Position numbers and translations under genes: made by a program
The notes under the pieces: generated by a model
What the model was told of the DNA's origin: nothing
The model's input: only the letters and a program-made list of their open reading frames with translations
Database searches by the model: none
Shown: positions 43,235-52,591 of the stretch, piece by piece
Position numbering within the stretch: the stretch's first letter is position 1
Layout: the number at the start of each line of letters is the position of its first letter
NCBI RefSeq assembly: GCF_025147765.1
Contig: NZ_CP102265.1
Span: forward strand, 875,001 to 939,000
DNA from: Blautia obeum ATCC 29174
GTDB taxonomy: Bacteria > Bacillota > Clostridia > Lachnospirales > Lachnospiraceae
DNA: 64,000 nucleotides
Direction of reading: 5' to 3'

Positions 43235-44383
43235 ATGAACAAAAAATTATTAGAGTTACTGGATAAGATCAATAATAAGAAAGTCGAAGTAAGAAGTCTG
43301 GTTGATCAGGGGAAGATCGAGGAAGCGAAAGCAGCTAAGAATGAACTCAAAAAACTGCAGGATGAATTTGACATTCTGAAAGACATTGATGATACAGCAG
43401 TGACGAATCTTGAAAATAACACAAACAAAGGCGTGAATCTTAATCAGAAAAAAGATTCAGTAAAAGAGTTTGCTGATGCTGCCAGAAAAGGATTCAGAAA
43501 TTCTATGAACGAAGGTACTGCAGCTGACGGTGGCTATACAGTTCCGGAAGATATTCAGACAAGAATCAATGAACGCAGGGCAGCGAAGTTTTCACTGGTT
43601 GATCTGGTCGATGTGGAAGTAGTAACTACAAATAAAGGATCAAGAACTTATAAAAAGCGAGCTCAGCAGACTGGATTTACAAAAGTGGGAGAAGGTGCGA
43701 AGATTCCAGCCGGAAATACTCCACAGTTTGAACGTGTGGGATACGAAATTGAAAAATATACAGGATATTATCCGGTTACTAATGAGTTACTGGAAGATTC
43801 TGACGCCAATATTGCAGATGCTCTTATTATCTGGATCGGTGATGAATCACGTGTTACCAGAAATAGGATTATTCGAGATGTAATCAAAGAAAAAGAAGAA
43901 ACAGCAATCGCATCGCTGGATGATATAAAGAAAATTCTGAATGTAACTCTTGGACAGGCATTTAAACCAACATCAAAAGTTATTACGAATGATGATGGTC
44001 TTCAGTGGCTGGATACGTTGAAAAACGATAAGGGTGAATACCTTCTGCAACCATCTCCATCAAACCCTATGGATTCGGTACTTTGCGCCGGCGCAACCAG
44101 AGTTCCTGTAAAGGTAATCCCGAATGGAGATATGCCATCTGATACAGCGACTAAAGGAAACAGAAAGATTCCAATGATCATTGGCGATCTGAAAGAGGGA
44201 ATTAAATTCTGGGACAGAAAGAAAACTACATTAACTACTTCAAATACAGCAGTAGCAGGTACTTTAAATGCATTTGAAGAAGATCTGACAATTTTCCGTG
44301 CAATTGAAAGAGAAGACTGCAAGACTAAAGATGATGCTGCATTTGTAAATGGTGTTCTGACCATTACAGAAGCAACTGAATGA
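43235..44383 (+). CDS. Major capsid protein (HK97 fold)
   Basis: This 382-residue protein has an N-terminal coiled-coil delta domain (about 1-60, KKLQDEFDILKDIDDT) serving as scaffold, followed by the HK97 core GGYTVPEDIQTRINERRAAK, GEGAKIPAGNTPQFERVGYE and the C-terminal beta-rich region. It carries a copy of the TTGCGCCGGCGCAA palindrome in coding sequence (44093-44106). AAAAGGAGAGCAAAAA precedes the ATG. Confidence 0.95.
   Translation: MNKKLLELLDKINNKKVEVRSLVDQGKIEEAKAAKNELKKLQDEFDILKDIDDTAVTNLENNTNKGVNLNQKKDSVKEFADAARKGFRNSMNEGTAADGGYTVPEDIQTRINERRAAKFSLVDLVDVEVVTTNKGSRTYKKRAQQTGFTKVGEGAKIPAGNTPQFERVGYEIEKYTGYYPVTNELLEDSDANIADALIIWIGDESRVTRNRIIRDVIKEKEETAIASLDDIKKILNVTLGQAFKPTSKVITNDDGLQWLDTLKNDKGEYLLQPSPSNPMDSVLCAGATRVPVKVIPNGDMPSDTATKGNRKIPMIIGDLKEGIKFWDRKKTTLTTSNTAVAGTLNAFEEDLTIFRAIEREDCKTKDDAAFVNGVLTITEATE
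44093..44106. repeat. Palindrome TTGCGCCGGCGCAA, copy 2
   Basis: Inside the capsid gene, encoding CAGAT; the reading phase differs from that of copy 1. Confidence 0.85.
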
Positions 44384-44436
44384 TGGAAATGGAGCATGCC
44401 GGAAAATATGCCGGCATGCCTTGAAAAGGTGATTAA

Positions 44437-44709
44437 ATGCTGGAAAAAATAAAAAGCCGATGTGGAATACCAGGGGACATAGATATCTATGACACAGATA
44501 TTCAATTATATATAAATGACTGTATAGCAGATATGAAAGCTTCAGGAGTACCGGAGAAATTACTGGATATGAATGGCATAGATCCGCAGGTAACAACAGC
44601 TGTGACACTATATGTAAAAGCATATCTGGGAGATGACCGATCAGATACAGAAATATATTTAAAGCTTTACAGACAGAAGGTATTTCGGTTGACTATGGAG
44701 GACGAATAA
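44437..44709 (+). CDS. Head-tail connector protein (gp6-like)
   Basis: This 90-residue protein is mainly helical (IQLYINDCIADMKASG) with YVKAYLGDDRSDTEIYLKLY. Position right after the capsid gene and length fit the HK97 gp6-like adaptor. Confidence 0.8.
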   Translation: MLEKIKSRCGIPGDIDIYDTDIQLYINDCIADMKASGVPEKLLDMNGIDPQVTTAVTLYVKAYLGDDRSDTEIYLKLYRQKVFRLTMEDE

Positions 44710-45029
44710 TGTGGAACAAAAGCATTTCGTTACCGATAAAACGTACTGCGAATGAAGATTCAGAAGGTTTTGAGAACGAAGAATGGGGATATATGACTGG
44801 TATCAGGGCAAGTTTCAAGGATGCAACCAGGCAGGATAAGATTTTAGCTCAGCAGGTTGGATACAATGCCAGTATGATTGTGGAAATCGCAGCTTGTGTA
44901 TATAATAATGCCCCATTTCTAATCGATGAATCGACCAGTCAGATATATGACATCAAACAGACGTTTAAACCGGAAAAATCCCGTATGATATTACTCACGG
45001 TGGAGAAGAGAGAGAATGGCAGATTTTAA
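44709..45029 (+). CDS. Phage head closure/head-tail adaptor protein
   Basis: This 106-residue protein belongs to the SPP1 gp16-like head-closure group judging by position, length and the C-terminal beta strand pattern (YDIKQTFKPEKSRMILLTVEK). It overlaps its neighbours on both sides by a few bases. Confidence 0.75.
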   Translation: MWNKSISLPIKRTANEDSEGFENEEWGYMTGIRASFKDATRQDKILAQQVGYNASMIVEIAACVYNNAPFLIDESTSQIYDIKQTFKPEKSRMILLTVEKRENGRF

Positions 45030-45420
45030 TATGCAGGGGATTGATGACCTTATGTCGGCCCTGAATACACTGGATACTGACCGGATTGCACCAACTATGT
45101 TGGAAGAAGTCGTTCCCATCCTGGAAGAGAATGTAAAAAAAAGGACTGCAGCACATAAGGCTACAGGAGCCCTTGCTGAATCAATGAAAGCTTCGAAAGC
45201 GAAGCAGACGAAAGAAGGGTACAGCATTTCTGTTCGGCCAACAGGAAAAGACAATAAAGGTGTCAGCAATATGGAAAAAGCATGTTATCTGGAATATGGA
45301 ACATCAAAACAAACAGCAACACCTGTAATCAGTCCGGCAGTGAGAGAAAGTGAGGAAGCTGTGGCAGAAAAAATGCAGGAAGTATTTGAAAGAGAGATGA
45401 AGAAACTTGGAGACTTCTGA
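45016..45420 (+). CDS. Tail-completion protein (HK97 gp10-like)
   Basis: This 134-residue protein has LEENVKKRTAAHKATGALAES, a GxL-type motif, then YLEYGTSKQTATPVISPAVR, characteristic of HK97 gp10. The C-terminus is helical and charged. Confidence 0.88.
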   Translation: MADFNMQGIDDLMSALNTLDTDRIAPTMLEEVVPILEENVKKRTAAHKATGALAESMKASKAKQTKEGYSISVRPTGKDNKGVSNMEKACYLEYGTSKQTATPVISPAVRESEEAVAEKMQEVFEREMKKLGDF

Positions 45421-45736
45421 AAAAATCGTTGCGGCAATAAGACCATTTGGAGTTCCATGTGTACCAGATCTGTATACAGGTGGAGCTAAACGTTTTGTGA
45501 CATATAATTTTGCTGATGATTATGGAACTGATTTTGCTGATGACCAACCGGAAACAGTAGTAAACAGTATGCAGATACATTTTTTTATGCCAGCAAATGA
45601 ATCTTATATAAGCTGGAAGAAAAAAATCCGCAAAGCTTTGTTTGATGCTGGCTTCACATTTCCGGAAGTTATCATACAGACAGAAGATGAGAATACTATC
45701 AGACATATGATTTTTGAATGTAGCATTGAAGAATAA
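45407..45736 (+). CDS. Probable tail terminator protein
   Basis: This 109-residue protein follows gp10-like and precedes the major tail protein, the normal place for the tail terminator. It has no strong sequence motif that I recognise (YNFADDYGTDFADDQPET). Confidence 0.65.
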   Translation: METSEKIVAAIRPFGVPCVPDLYTGGAKRFVTYNFADDYGTDFADDQPETVVNSMQIHFFMPANESYISWKKKIRKALFDAGFTFPEVIIQTEDENTIRHMIFECSIEE

Positions 45737-45750
45737 AGGAGAGATGAATT

Positions 45751-46314
45751 ATGGCATATATTGGATTAAGAAAACCGATCATAGCACAGAGAACAGGAGC
45801 TGGAAAGTACAGCACACCATTTGTATTAGGTAAAGCGATTTCCTTAAATGTAACGCCTAACTACGCTGAAGGAAGTTTAAATGCAGATGATGGTCAGGCT
45901 GAATATGACAAGGAATTTAACTATGCAGATGTTACCCTTGGAACGAGTACGCTTCCTATTGAAGCACATGAAAAAATGTTTGGATATACAGTGAGTACTG
46001 AAGGCAAAGAAGTAACAATGAATGCAAATGATGAAAGCAGCTATGTGGGTACAGGATGGGTAACCGTTGAAAAGATTGATGGGGTACGTTTCTTTACAGC
46101 GAATGTTCTTGTAAAGGTAAAATACAGCGAACCATCTGAGGAATATTCTACAAAAGGAGATTCTATTGAGTATAAGACTCCATCAATTTCAGGCCGCGCA
46201 TTAAAGGAAGATGATGGTACATGGAAAAAGGTCAAGCAGTTTGATACAGAGAAAGAAGCACTTGACTATATTTATAAATTCTTTGGTGTAACTAATCCGC
46301 AGGAAACTGTCTGA
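45751..46314 (+). CDS. Major tail protein
   Basis: This 187-residue beta-rich protein (GKAISLNVTPNYAEGSLNAD, GTSTLPIEAHEKMFGY) matches phi13-type major tail tube proteins. It is preceded by AAAGGAGAGATGAATT and followed by the tail chaperone. Confidence 0.88.
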   Translation: MAYIGLRKPIIAQRTGAGKYSTPFVLGKAISLNVTPNYAEGSLNADDGQAEYDKEFNYADVTLGTSTLPIEAHEKMFGYTVSTEGKEVTMNANDESSYVGTGWVTVEKIDGVRFFTANVLVKVKYSEPSEEYSTKGDSIEYKTPSISGRALKEDDGTWKKVKQFDTEKEALDYIYKFFGVTNPQETV

Positions 46315-46365
46315 AAAGAAAATACAGAGGGCTGGTAGGAATGCCAGCCCTGGAAAGGAACGAAT

Positions 46366-46791
46366 ATGCTTGGAATAGATTTAGCCTATATTGAACTGTC
46401 CGGAGTGAAACTGCCGATCAGATGTGATATGTTAGTTCTCGAAAAGATTCAGGAAGATTATGGAGATATCTCAGAATTTGAAAATAAGTTGATTGGCTTT
46501 GAACCGATCTATAATGAGGATGGAAGTGCAAAAACAAATGAAAATGGCAAGAGTATTGGAAAATCGACACTGCCAGATATTAAGACCGTACATTATGGAC
46601 TGTGGGAATTTATAAAAGAAGGAATTGAATGCAGCGCACAGGAAACAAAGTACTCTGAAAAAGATCTGATCCGGATGGTGGATATCAGTATTGGAGAACT
46701 AAGTGATTTGTTACACGAAGAGTTTATGAGATGCTTTAAAAGAAAAAACCAGAACCCCACGCAGAAGGAGACGAAGGAGAAAACACCATAA
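46366..46791 (+). CDS. Tail assembly chaperone, upstream part (gpG-like)
   Basis: This 141-residue protein is encoded ahead of the tape measure gene, the usual position of gpG-type chaperones. It ends in a lysine-rich tail. A slippery heptamer A-AAA-AAC at 46743-46749 (frame-zero codons AGA AAA AAC) provides a -1 frameshift site leading to the longer form ending at 46967. Confidence 0.85.
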   Translation: MLGIDLAYIELSGVKLPIRCDMLVLEKIQEDYGDISEFENKLIGFEPIYNEDGSAKTNENGKSIGKSTLPDIKTVHYGLWEFIKEGIECSAQETKYSEKDLIRMVDISIGELSDLLHEEFMRCFKRKNQNPTQKETKEKTP

Positions 46792-46967
46792 ATTTTGCGT
46801 GGGTTATTCTCATTGGCCATGAAATAGGCTATACAGAAAATGAAATATCAAAAATGTATTTTGGAAAATGGTGTGATATGTTTGCTGAATATCGTAATTT
46901 CTATAATTTCAAGACCAAAAGGTGTCTTTTTGAAGAGAAAAAGGAAGTTTCACTTATGGACTTGTAA
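46366..46967 (+). CDS. Tail assembly chaperone, frameshifted long form (gpGT-like)
   Basis: A -1 shift at A-AAA-AAC (46743-46749) continues from KPEPHAEGDEGENT into a frame that stays open to TAA at 46965-46967, giving FAWVILIGHEIGYTENEISK followed by FGKWCDMFAEYRNFYNFKTK. The downstream segment has no own start or ribosome site and would otherwise be orphan coding. This is the classic GT arrangement of siphovirus tail chaperones. Confidence 0.85.
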
Positions 46968-47030
46968 GACTACAAGGAGTATAATATAAGCAACAAGAAA
47001 AGTTTCGTATAATAAAAAGGGTGACTCTTT

Positions 47031-47282
47031 ATGAATGGAAAGCAAAAAGCAATACGATGGATGAAATATCATGCGGGAAGTACGATTGTACTTGCTTTAT
47101 TTGTATTTGTTGCATGCCTTGGAGGTTTTGATATGCAACCGGCATTGCTTATATTATCATTTGCAATAGCAGCAGTCCTGCTATTTTCTATAGAATATCT
47201 TTTTTGGAAAGCTGTGATATGGATCATGGGAGCGAGGTTTGTTGCAAATCTGTTAAATGATCCGTGGATTATAAAAAAATAA
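47031..47282 (+). CDS. Small membrane protein between tail chaperone and tape measure genes
   Basis: This 83-residue protein has two hydrophobic segments (STIVLALFVFVACLGGF, LLILSFAIAAVLLFSIEYLF) and a basic start. It sits where phages rarely place other genes. TATAAT at about 47009-47014 and a terminator immediately behind it indicate an independent accessory unit. Superinfection exclusion is one possibility. Confidence 0.6.
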   Translation: MNGKQKAIRWMKYHAGSTIVLALFVFVACLGGFDMQPALLILSFAIAAVLLFSIEYLFWKAVIWIMGARFVANLLNDPWIIKK

Positions 47283-47285
47283 GAT

Positions 47286-47322
47286 CTGCTTACTGTGTGA
47301 TGGTAAGCAGATTTTTTATTGC
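47286..47322 (+). terminator. Terminator after small membrane gene
   Basis: ATCTGCTTAC / GTAAGCAGAT followed by TTTTTTATT. Confidence 0.88.
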
Positions 47323-47340
47323 TAAAATAGGAGACTGAGC

Positions 47341-50300
47341 ATGGCAAAGCAGAGAAAAATAGGTGCAATTATTGCGCTGGATGGAGAGAGAGAATTTAAG
47401 ACAGCGGTAACATCGTGCAATAAATCACTGGCAACAATGAAATCAGAAATGAAACTGGTCAGTGCTCAGACGACAGGAAGTGCGAATACACTTGAAGCGT
47501 TAAGAAAAAAGCATGATGTTTTACAGCGTACTTTAAATGAACAGGCAAAAAAAGAAGAAGCTGTAAGAAAAGGTCTGGAACATGCACAGGAAGATTATAA
47601 CCGGGTAGGCTCTGAACTGGAACAGTATAAAACCAAACTGTCAAAAGCCCAGGAAACATTAAAGAAAATGGAAGAATCACAGGATACAACGAAGGAGACT
47701 ATGGCCGAACAGCAGAAGGTTGTATCAGAGTTATCTACCACTGTGGAGAAGGGCGAAGTTAGTTATCAGAAAGCAGAAAGCCGTGTACAGGACTGGAAGA
47801 AGAGTCTGAATAATGCTGAAGCACAGACAATCACTGCAACAAGAGCATTGAGTGAAAACAGTGCGTATATGCAGGAAGCTGAAAAGTCCGCTGATGGGTG
47901 CGCAACATCAATCGATGCATTCGGAAAACAAGTCAATGTGGCAGCAGAAGCAACCGATAATCTGAATACTTCAGTCAATAAGATTTTTGTCACGGAAAAG
48001 ATTGGCGAGATTGCAGACAATATTTCCGGAAAGATGCGTGATCTGGCTTCCAGTGCATATGATGCGGCGAAGGAATTGGATGAAGGCTATGACACCATTG
48101 TCACCAAGACCGGTGCAACAGGAAAAGCATTAGATAGTCTTCAGGAAAGTGCAAATAATGTTTTCGGGGACATGCCTGCAGATATGCAGGATGTCGGAAC
48201 AGCAATCGGAGAAGTAAATACACGTTTTGGACAAACCGGAAAAGTTCTGGAGGACACATCAAAACAGTTCATGAAATTTGCTGAAATCAATGATACGGAT
48301 CTTAATGAATCTATCGATGTATCTGACAGAATTATGGAACAGTTTGGAATCACTACAGAACAGACTAGCGGATTTCTTGGATTATTGACACAGAGAGGAC
48401 AGGAAACCGGAAAAAGCGTGACTGAGCTGATGTCGCAGCTGGATTCTAATGCGGCATTGTTTAAAGAGTTAGACCTTAGCGTGGAAGAATCAGCCAATTT
48501 ACTTGCAATATTTGAGACAAATGGTGTTGATGCTGGAGTTGCATTAAAAGGACTGAAAACAGCTACAAATAATTATGCAAAAGAAGGGCTGAGTGCAAGG
48601 CAGGGACTTGAAAAGACAATTGACAGGATTAAAAAAGCGAAGACTAGCACAGAAGCTCTTGCATTGGCGCAGGATACTTTTGGAAGCAAAGGCGCTCAGG
48701 TTATGGCTGACGGAATCAGAGAGGGCAGAATCAGCCTGGATGATTTGTCAGATTCTATGGATAACTACAAAAATGTAGTAGAGGATACATTTGAAACTAC
48801 ATTGGATCCATGGGATAAAGCAACTGTAGCAGCAAATAATCTGAAGACTGCAGGTTCAGAATTAGTAGGAGAGTTTTTTGAAGTGTTAGCACCAGCGATT
48901 GATTCTGCTACTGATACAGTAAAAAAGATTTCGAAGGAGTTTCGGGAACTACCAGAACCAGTAAAAGAAGTTACAGCAGTTGTTGGCGCAGTAGGAGCTG
49001 CGGCAGGAATCGCCGGACCACAGATCCTAAAGGTATATAGTGCGGTAAAAACACTAAAGACTGCATCAGAAGCAGGAAAAGCAATTGAGACATTAACGAC
49101 TGCTCAAACAGCAATGACTGTAGCAACGGAAGGTGCAACTGTTGCCCAGAGCGGCTTCAATCTTGCAATGCTGGCAAATCCGGCCACGCTCGTTGTAGGG
49201 GGAATTGTTGCCCTTACAACTGCACTGGTTGTTTTCTCAAAAAATACTGAGATAGCAAAAGATTCCACGCATGAATTGGCAGATGCAGCGGATGATGTCA
49301 ATGAAAGTGCAGGCAAAGCAGCGAAAGCTCTGAATAAGGCTACCGATGGTATCAAAGATGCAGTATCAGGAAATGCTGCCAGTGAAGCTACAGCATATAA
49401 GTTGGTTGATGAACTGGATGCACTGACAAGCAAAACCAAATTAACAACTGCTGAGCAAAATAGAATGAAAACAGTAGTTGGAGAATTGAATACAATGTTT
49501 CCGGACATGGGACTAGAGATTGACTCTGTAACCGGAAAACTTAGTATGGGTTCCGAAGAAATGAAGAACTATATACAAAATTCTCTTGAGATGGCTAAGA
49601 TTGAGGCTGTTCAGAAAGCAGTCAAAGAGACAACAGAAAAACTTGTTGATGCTGAAATTGAACAGACAAAATCAGAACAGCAGCTCCAGAAGACAGCAGA
49701 TGCACTGAATGAGATCCAGAAAAAAAGAGAAGAAGCTGAACAGGCTGTACTTGATAAGCAAAAGGAAAGAGAAGAAGCCCAGAGAAAACTCAATGATGCA
49801 GAATATGCGGGAACTGAGACAGCAGATGAACTTCTGGCCAAGATTTATGATACATCAGAAGCCCAGATTGAATATAACGGTGCATTGATGACTGTATCAG
49901 ATGCCTGTATGAAAATGGCAGAAGACGAACAGGTTCTCACTGAGAAAAAAGGAGAACAGGAAGAAGCTCAGAAAAAATTAAATGATTCTGTCAATGATGC
50001 ACAGGAAGAAATCAATACATATACAGAATATATTGAGAGTAATACTGTGGCTGCAGAAAATAACACTGATGCGACCGATGCCAATACAGATGCGGTTAAT
50101 ACCAATACAGAGGCTGTGGAACAGCAACAGGCGGCAGCCAGTTTGAGCATAGAGACTGCAGGACAACAGCTTGAGGCATTCAACAGCCTTTCACAGGCAC
50201 AACAGACATTGGCAACTGATGTGACGAATGCAGTTCTGACAATGCAGGAAAGCGTGCAGAATAGCCTTGACTCTCAGATGAATATGTTTGAAGAGTTTAA

Positions 50301-51465
50301 TGCCGGTACAGAAATATCCAAAGACACTTTATTATCAAATATGCAGAGCCAGATTGATGGTGTAAGGAATTGGGAACAGAACCTAACTGAACTTGCTGAA
50401 AAAGGTGTCGACGAGGGATTACTGCAGAAGCTGGCCGACATGGGACCTGAAGGCTCAACATATGTGCAGGCATTCAATTCTATGACCACGGACGAGTTGG
50501 CGAAGGCAAATGATTTATGGAAACAAAGCGTAGATATTAAATCAATGAGTGAGCAGTGGGGGCAGGACCTGACACAGGCTGTAGGAGAATTGGCAGCAGG
50601 AGGAGAAAATGCATGGCAGGAACTCGGACAGTCTATGAACATGCAAGCCAACGAGAGTGGTAAATATACCGTGCAAGGTTTGGTTGAGGGAATGCAAGAG
50701 GCTCAGAAACAGGCGACAGAAGAGGGCAAAGATCTTGGAATCAAGACGATTGACAGTATAAATAAAGCATCTGGAGTAGCTTCACCATCTAAAAAGACGA
50801 GGCAGTCAGGCAGATATATTGTATCCGGGTTGACACTTGGAATAAAAGATTCTAAAAGTACGGCAGTTAATATGGCGGTGGAACTTGGAAATGATACTGT
50901 TAAAGCAATTTATAATGCATTACAGCGGGGAAACCCACGCGTAAAGACGATTGCAGCGGCGATTGGAACAAATGCAACAAGATCCATGACAAAGTCAGTT
51001 GATACCAATGCAATATACAATATGGGGTTAAATATGGCATATGGTCTGGCAAATGGAATCACAGCAGGAAGGTCCAGCGTAATAAATGCAGTAGCGAATA
51101 TGTGTGCATCGGCTGTTAATGAGGCAAGAAGCCGGCTGGATATACACAGTCCATCAAAGGTATTTGAAAAGATTGGGTCCTATACTGCAGAGGGTTTTGG
51201 AATAGGATACGAAAATAAAATGGAGGATGTCAATGGAATCATTCGTGAAAGCATGAGCTATCCAGATAATCTCCAAAGACAGACACAAACCAGGAATACT
51301 GCAGTTCCGGAAAAAACTATGGATGCTTTAATGGAATATCTGCCATATCTGCAGATAATTGCAGAAAAGAAATATATGGCTTATGTTGATCAGAATCAGG
51401 CAGCGGATGCACTTGGAGAGAAAATATCCAATAATACTGCTTTGAGAACAAGGAGGATGAGATGA
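47341..51465 (+). CDS. Tail tape measure protein
   Basis: This 1374-residue protein has long coiled coils, a central TP901-type domain (EEGYDTIVTKTGATGKALD-like ELDEGYDTIVTKTGATGKAL near 240, FGDMPADMQDVGTAIGEVNT), hydrophobic segments near 540-630 (VKEVTAVVGAVGAAAGIAGP) and a C-terminal region with GVASPSKKTRQSGRYIVSG and DIHSPSKVFEKIG. It sets tail length and may help DNA entry. The gene is the largest in the window. Confidence 0.95.
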   Translation: MAKQRKIGAIIALDGEREFKTAVTSCNKSLATMKSEMKLVSAQTTGSANTLEALRKKHDVLQRTLNEQAKKEEAVRKGLEHAQEDYNRVGSELEQYKTKLSKAQETLKKMEESQDTTKETMAEQQKVVSELSTTVEKGEVSYQKAESRVQDWKKSLNNAEAQTITATRALSENSAYMQEAEKSADGCATSIDAFGKQVNVAAEATDNLNTSVNKIFVTEKIGEIADNISGKMRDLASSAYDAAKELDEGYDTIVTKTGATGKALDSLQESANNVFGDMPADMQDVGTAIGEVNTRFGQTGKVLEDTSKQFMKFAEINDTDLNESIDVSDRIMEQFGITTEQTSGFLGLLTQRGQETGKSVTELMSQLDSNAALFKELDLSVEESANLLAIFETNGVDAGVALKGLKTATNNYAKEGLSARQGLEKTIDRIKKAKTSTEALALAQDTFGSKGAQVMADGIREGRISLDDLSDSMDNYKNVVEDTFETTLDPWDKATVAANNLKTAGSELVGEFFEVLAPAIDSATDTVKKISKEFRELPEPVKEVTAVVGAVGAAAGIAGPQILKVYSAVKTLKTASEAGKAIETLTTAQTAMTVATEGATVAQSGFNLAMLANPATLVVGGIVALTTALVVFSKNTEIAKDSTHELADAADDVNESAGKAAKALNKATDGIKDAVSGNAASEATAYKLVDELDALTSKTKLTTAEQNRMKTVVGELNTMFPDMGLEIDSVTGKLSMGSEEMKNYIQNSLEMAKIEAVQKAVKETTEKLVDAEIEQTKSEQQLQKTADALNEIQKKREEAEQAVLDKQKEREEAQRKLNDAEYAGTETADELLAKIYDTSEAQIEYNGALMTVSDACMKMAEDEQVLTEKKGEQEEAQKKLNDSVNDAQEEINTYTEYIESNTVAAENNTDATDANTDAVNTNTEAVEQQQAAASLSIETAGQQLEAFNSLSQAQQTLATDVTNAVLTMQESVQNSLDSQMNMFEEFNAGTEISKDTLLSNMQSQIDGVRNWEQNLTELAEKGVDEGLLQKLADMGPEGSTYVQAFNSMTTDELAKANDLWKQSVDIKSMSEQWGQDLTQAVGELAAGGENAWQELGQSMNMQANESGKYTVQGLVEGMQEAQKQATEEGKDLGIKTIDSINKASGVASPSKKTRQSGRYIVSGLTLGIKDSKSTAVNMAVELGNDTVKAIYNALQRGNPRVKTIAAAIGTNATRSMTKSVDTNAIYNMGLNMAYGLANGITAGRSSVINAVANMCASAVNEARSRLDIHSPSKVFEKIGSYTAEGFGIGYENKMEDVNGIIRESMSYPDNLQRQTQTRNTAVPEKTMDALMEYLPYLQIIAEKKYMAYVDQNQAADALGEKISNNTALRTRRMR

Positions 51466-52178
51466 AAGTCAATGGTATCGATATAAGCATATTTTCAGCA
51501 AAACAGTTGAGATATGAAATAGAACATAGAGAAGTTAATTCTCAAAGTGAGTGGCCAGCAGCACTTGAAACACCTGTTATGGAAAAGAGCACAAAAGGAT
51601 TTAAGACAATAACCGTGGCTGTTGCAGTATATGGCAAAGGAAAGGAAGATGTTATACATAATCGAAGTGATCTACTGGCAATCATGTATGAAAAGCTGGA
51701 ACTGGAACTTGACGGATATTCGAATCGTTTTGAATGCGTACTGGATAAAATAACAGTGAAAGAGGCTATTAAACGTAAATGTCACGAGGTGACGCTGAAT
51801 TTTATAGGATATGAATTTGGCAAAGAGATATCAATAAATATGACAAATACAATAAAGTCTATAACCGTAAAAGGAAATGACGAGGCGCCTTGCATCGTGG
51901 AAATCGCGCCATCAGTAGATCTGGGATCCGTGGAAATTACTGGAGCAGCTTATAATCGTATATCCGGAGAAAAGGAGACGATTACGATCAGGAATCTTAA
52001 AGCCGGAAAAACGGTTATCATTAATGGTGAGGATTGTACAGTACTGCAGGAAGGATTGAATAAATTTGCCGATGCAGATATGTGGGAATTCCCGGTACTG
52101 AAACCAGGCACAAATACAATAAGCTGTTCGAGTGACAAATGCGCAGTTACACTGAAATATAAACCAAGATATGTATAG
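51462..52178 (+). CDS. Distal tail protein (Dit-like)
   Basis: This 238-residue protein opens MKVNGIDISIFSAKQLRYEI, with a beta-rich core and VKGNDEAPCIVEIAPSVDLG in the galectin-like C-terminal half, as in SPP1 gp19.1-type distal tail proteins. It overlaps the tape measure gene by 4 bp. It forms the hub of the baseplate. Confidence 0.85.
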   Translation: MKVNGIDISIFSAKQLRYEIEHREVNSQSEWPAALETPVMEKSTKGFKTITVAVAVYGKGKEDVIHNRSDLLAIMYEKLELELDGYSNRFECVLDKITVKEAIKRKCHEVTLNFIGYEFGKEISINMTNTIKSITVKGNDEAPCIVEIAPSVDLGSVEITGAAYNRISGEKETITIRNLKAGKTVIINGEDCTVLQEGLNKFADADMWEFPVLKPGTNTISCSSDKCAVTLKYKPRYV

Positions 52179-52187
52179 GAGAACGAC

Positions 52188-52562
52188 ATGAAATTAAAAA
52201 ATGAAACGATCAAAGAAATTCAGAAGGCGCTGACTATTGCCGGAAATAAAGAAATTAATGACTGGCAGCTTGCTTTTAAAATAGCAAACAATAATTACAA
52301 ATTAATGCGGGCAGCAGAACCGGTTGTCAAAGTAGAGAACGACATTTTGAAAAAATACGGAGAAAAAGATAAGAACGGTGAACTTATCACGAGCAGTGAT
52401 GGAAGAGTGAAGATCCTTGATACAAAACAATATGGGCGGGATATAAAGACACTCATGGAGACAGAAAATGATGTTGAAGTAGAACATTTCAGTAAGAACG
52501 AAGTTTCCAAGATGCATATCACGCCAAATCAGATCGTGTTGTTGATGCCGATTATTGAATAA
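52188..52562 (+). CDS. Phage protein, DUF1617-like
   Basis: This 124-residue protein is mixed alpha/beta (NDWQLAFKIANNNYKLMRAA). Position between Dit and Tal and general pattern resemble DUF1617 phage proteins. Function unknown; probable baseplate or assembly role. Confidence 0.6.
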   Translation: MKLKNETIKEIQKALTIAGNKEINDWQLAFKIANNNYKLMRAAEPVVKVENDILKKYGEKDKNGELITSSDGRVKILDTKQYGRDIKTLMETENDVEVEHFSKNEVSKMHITPNQIVLLMPIIE

Positions 52563-52591
52563 CAAATGACTCAGAAGGGATTTTGTATTGT

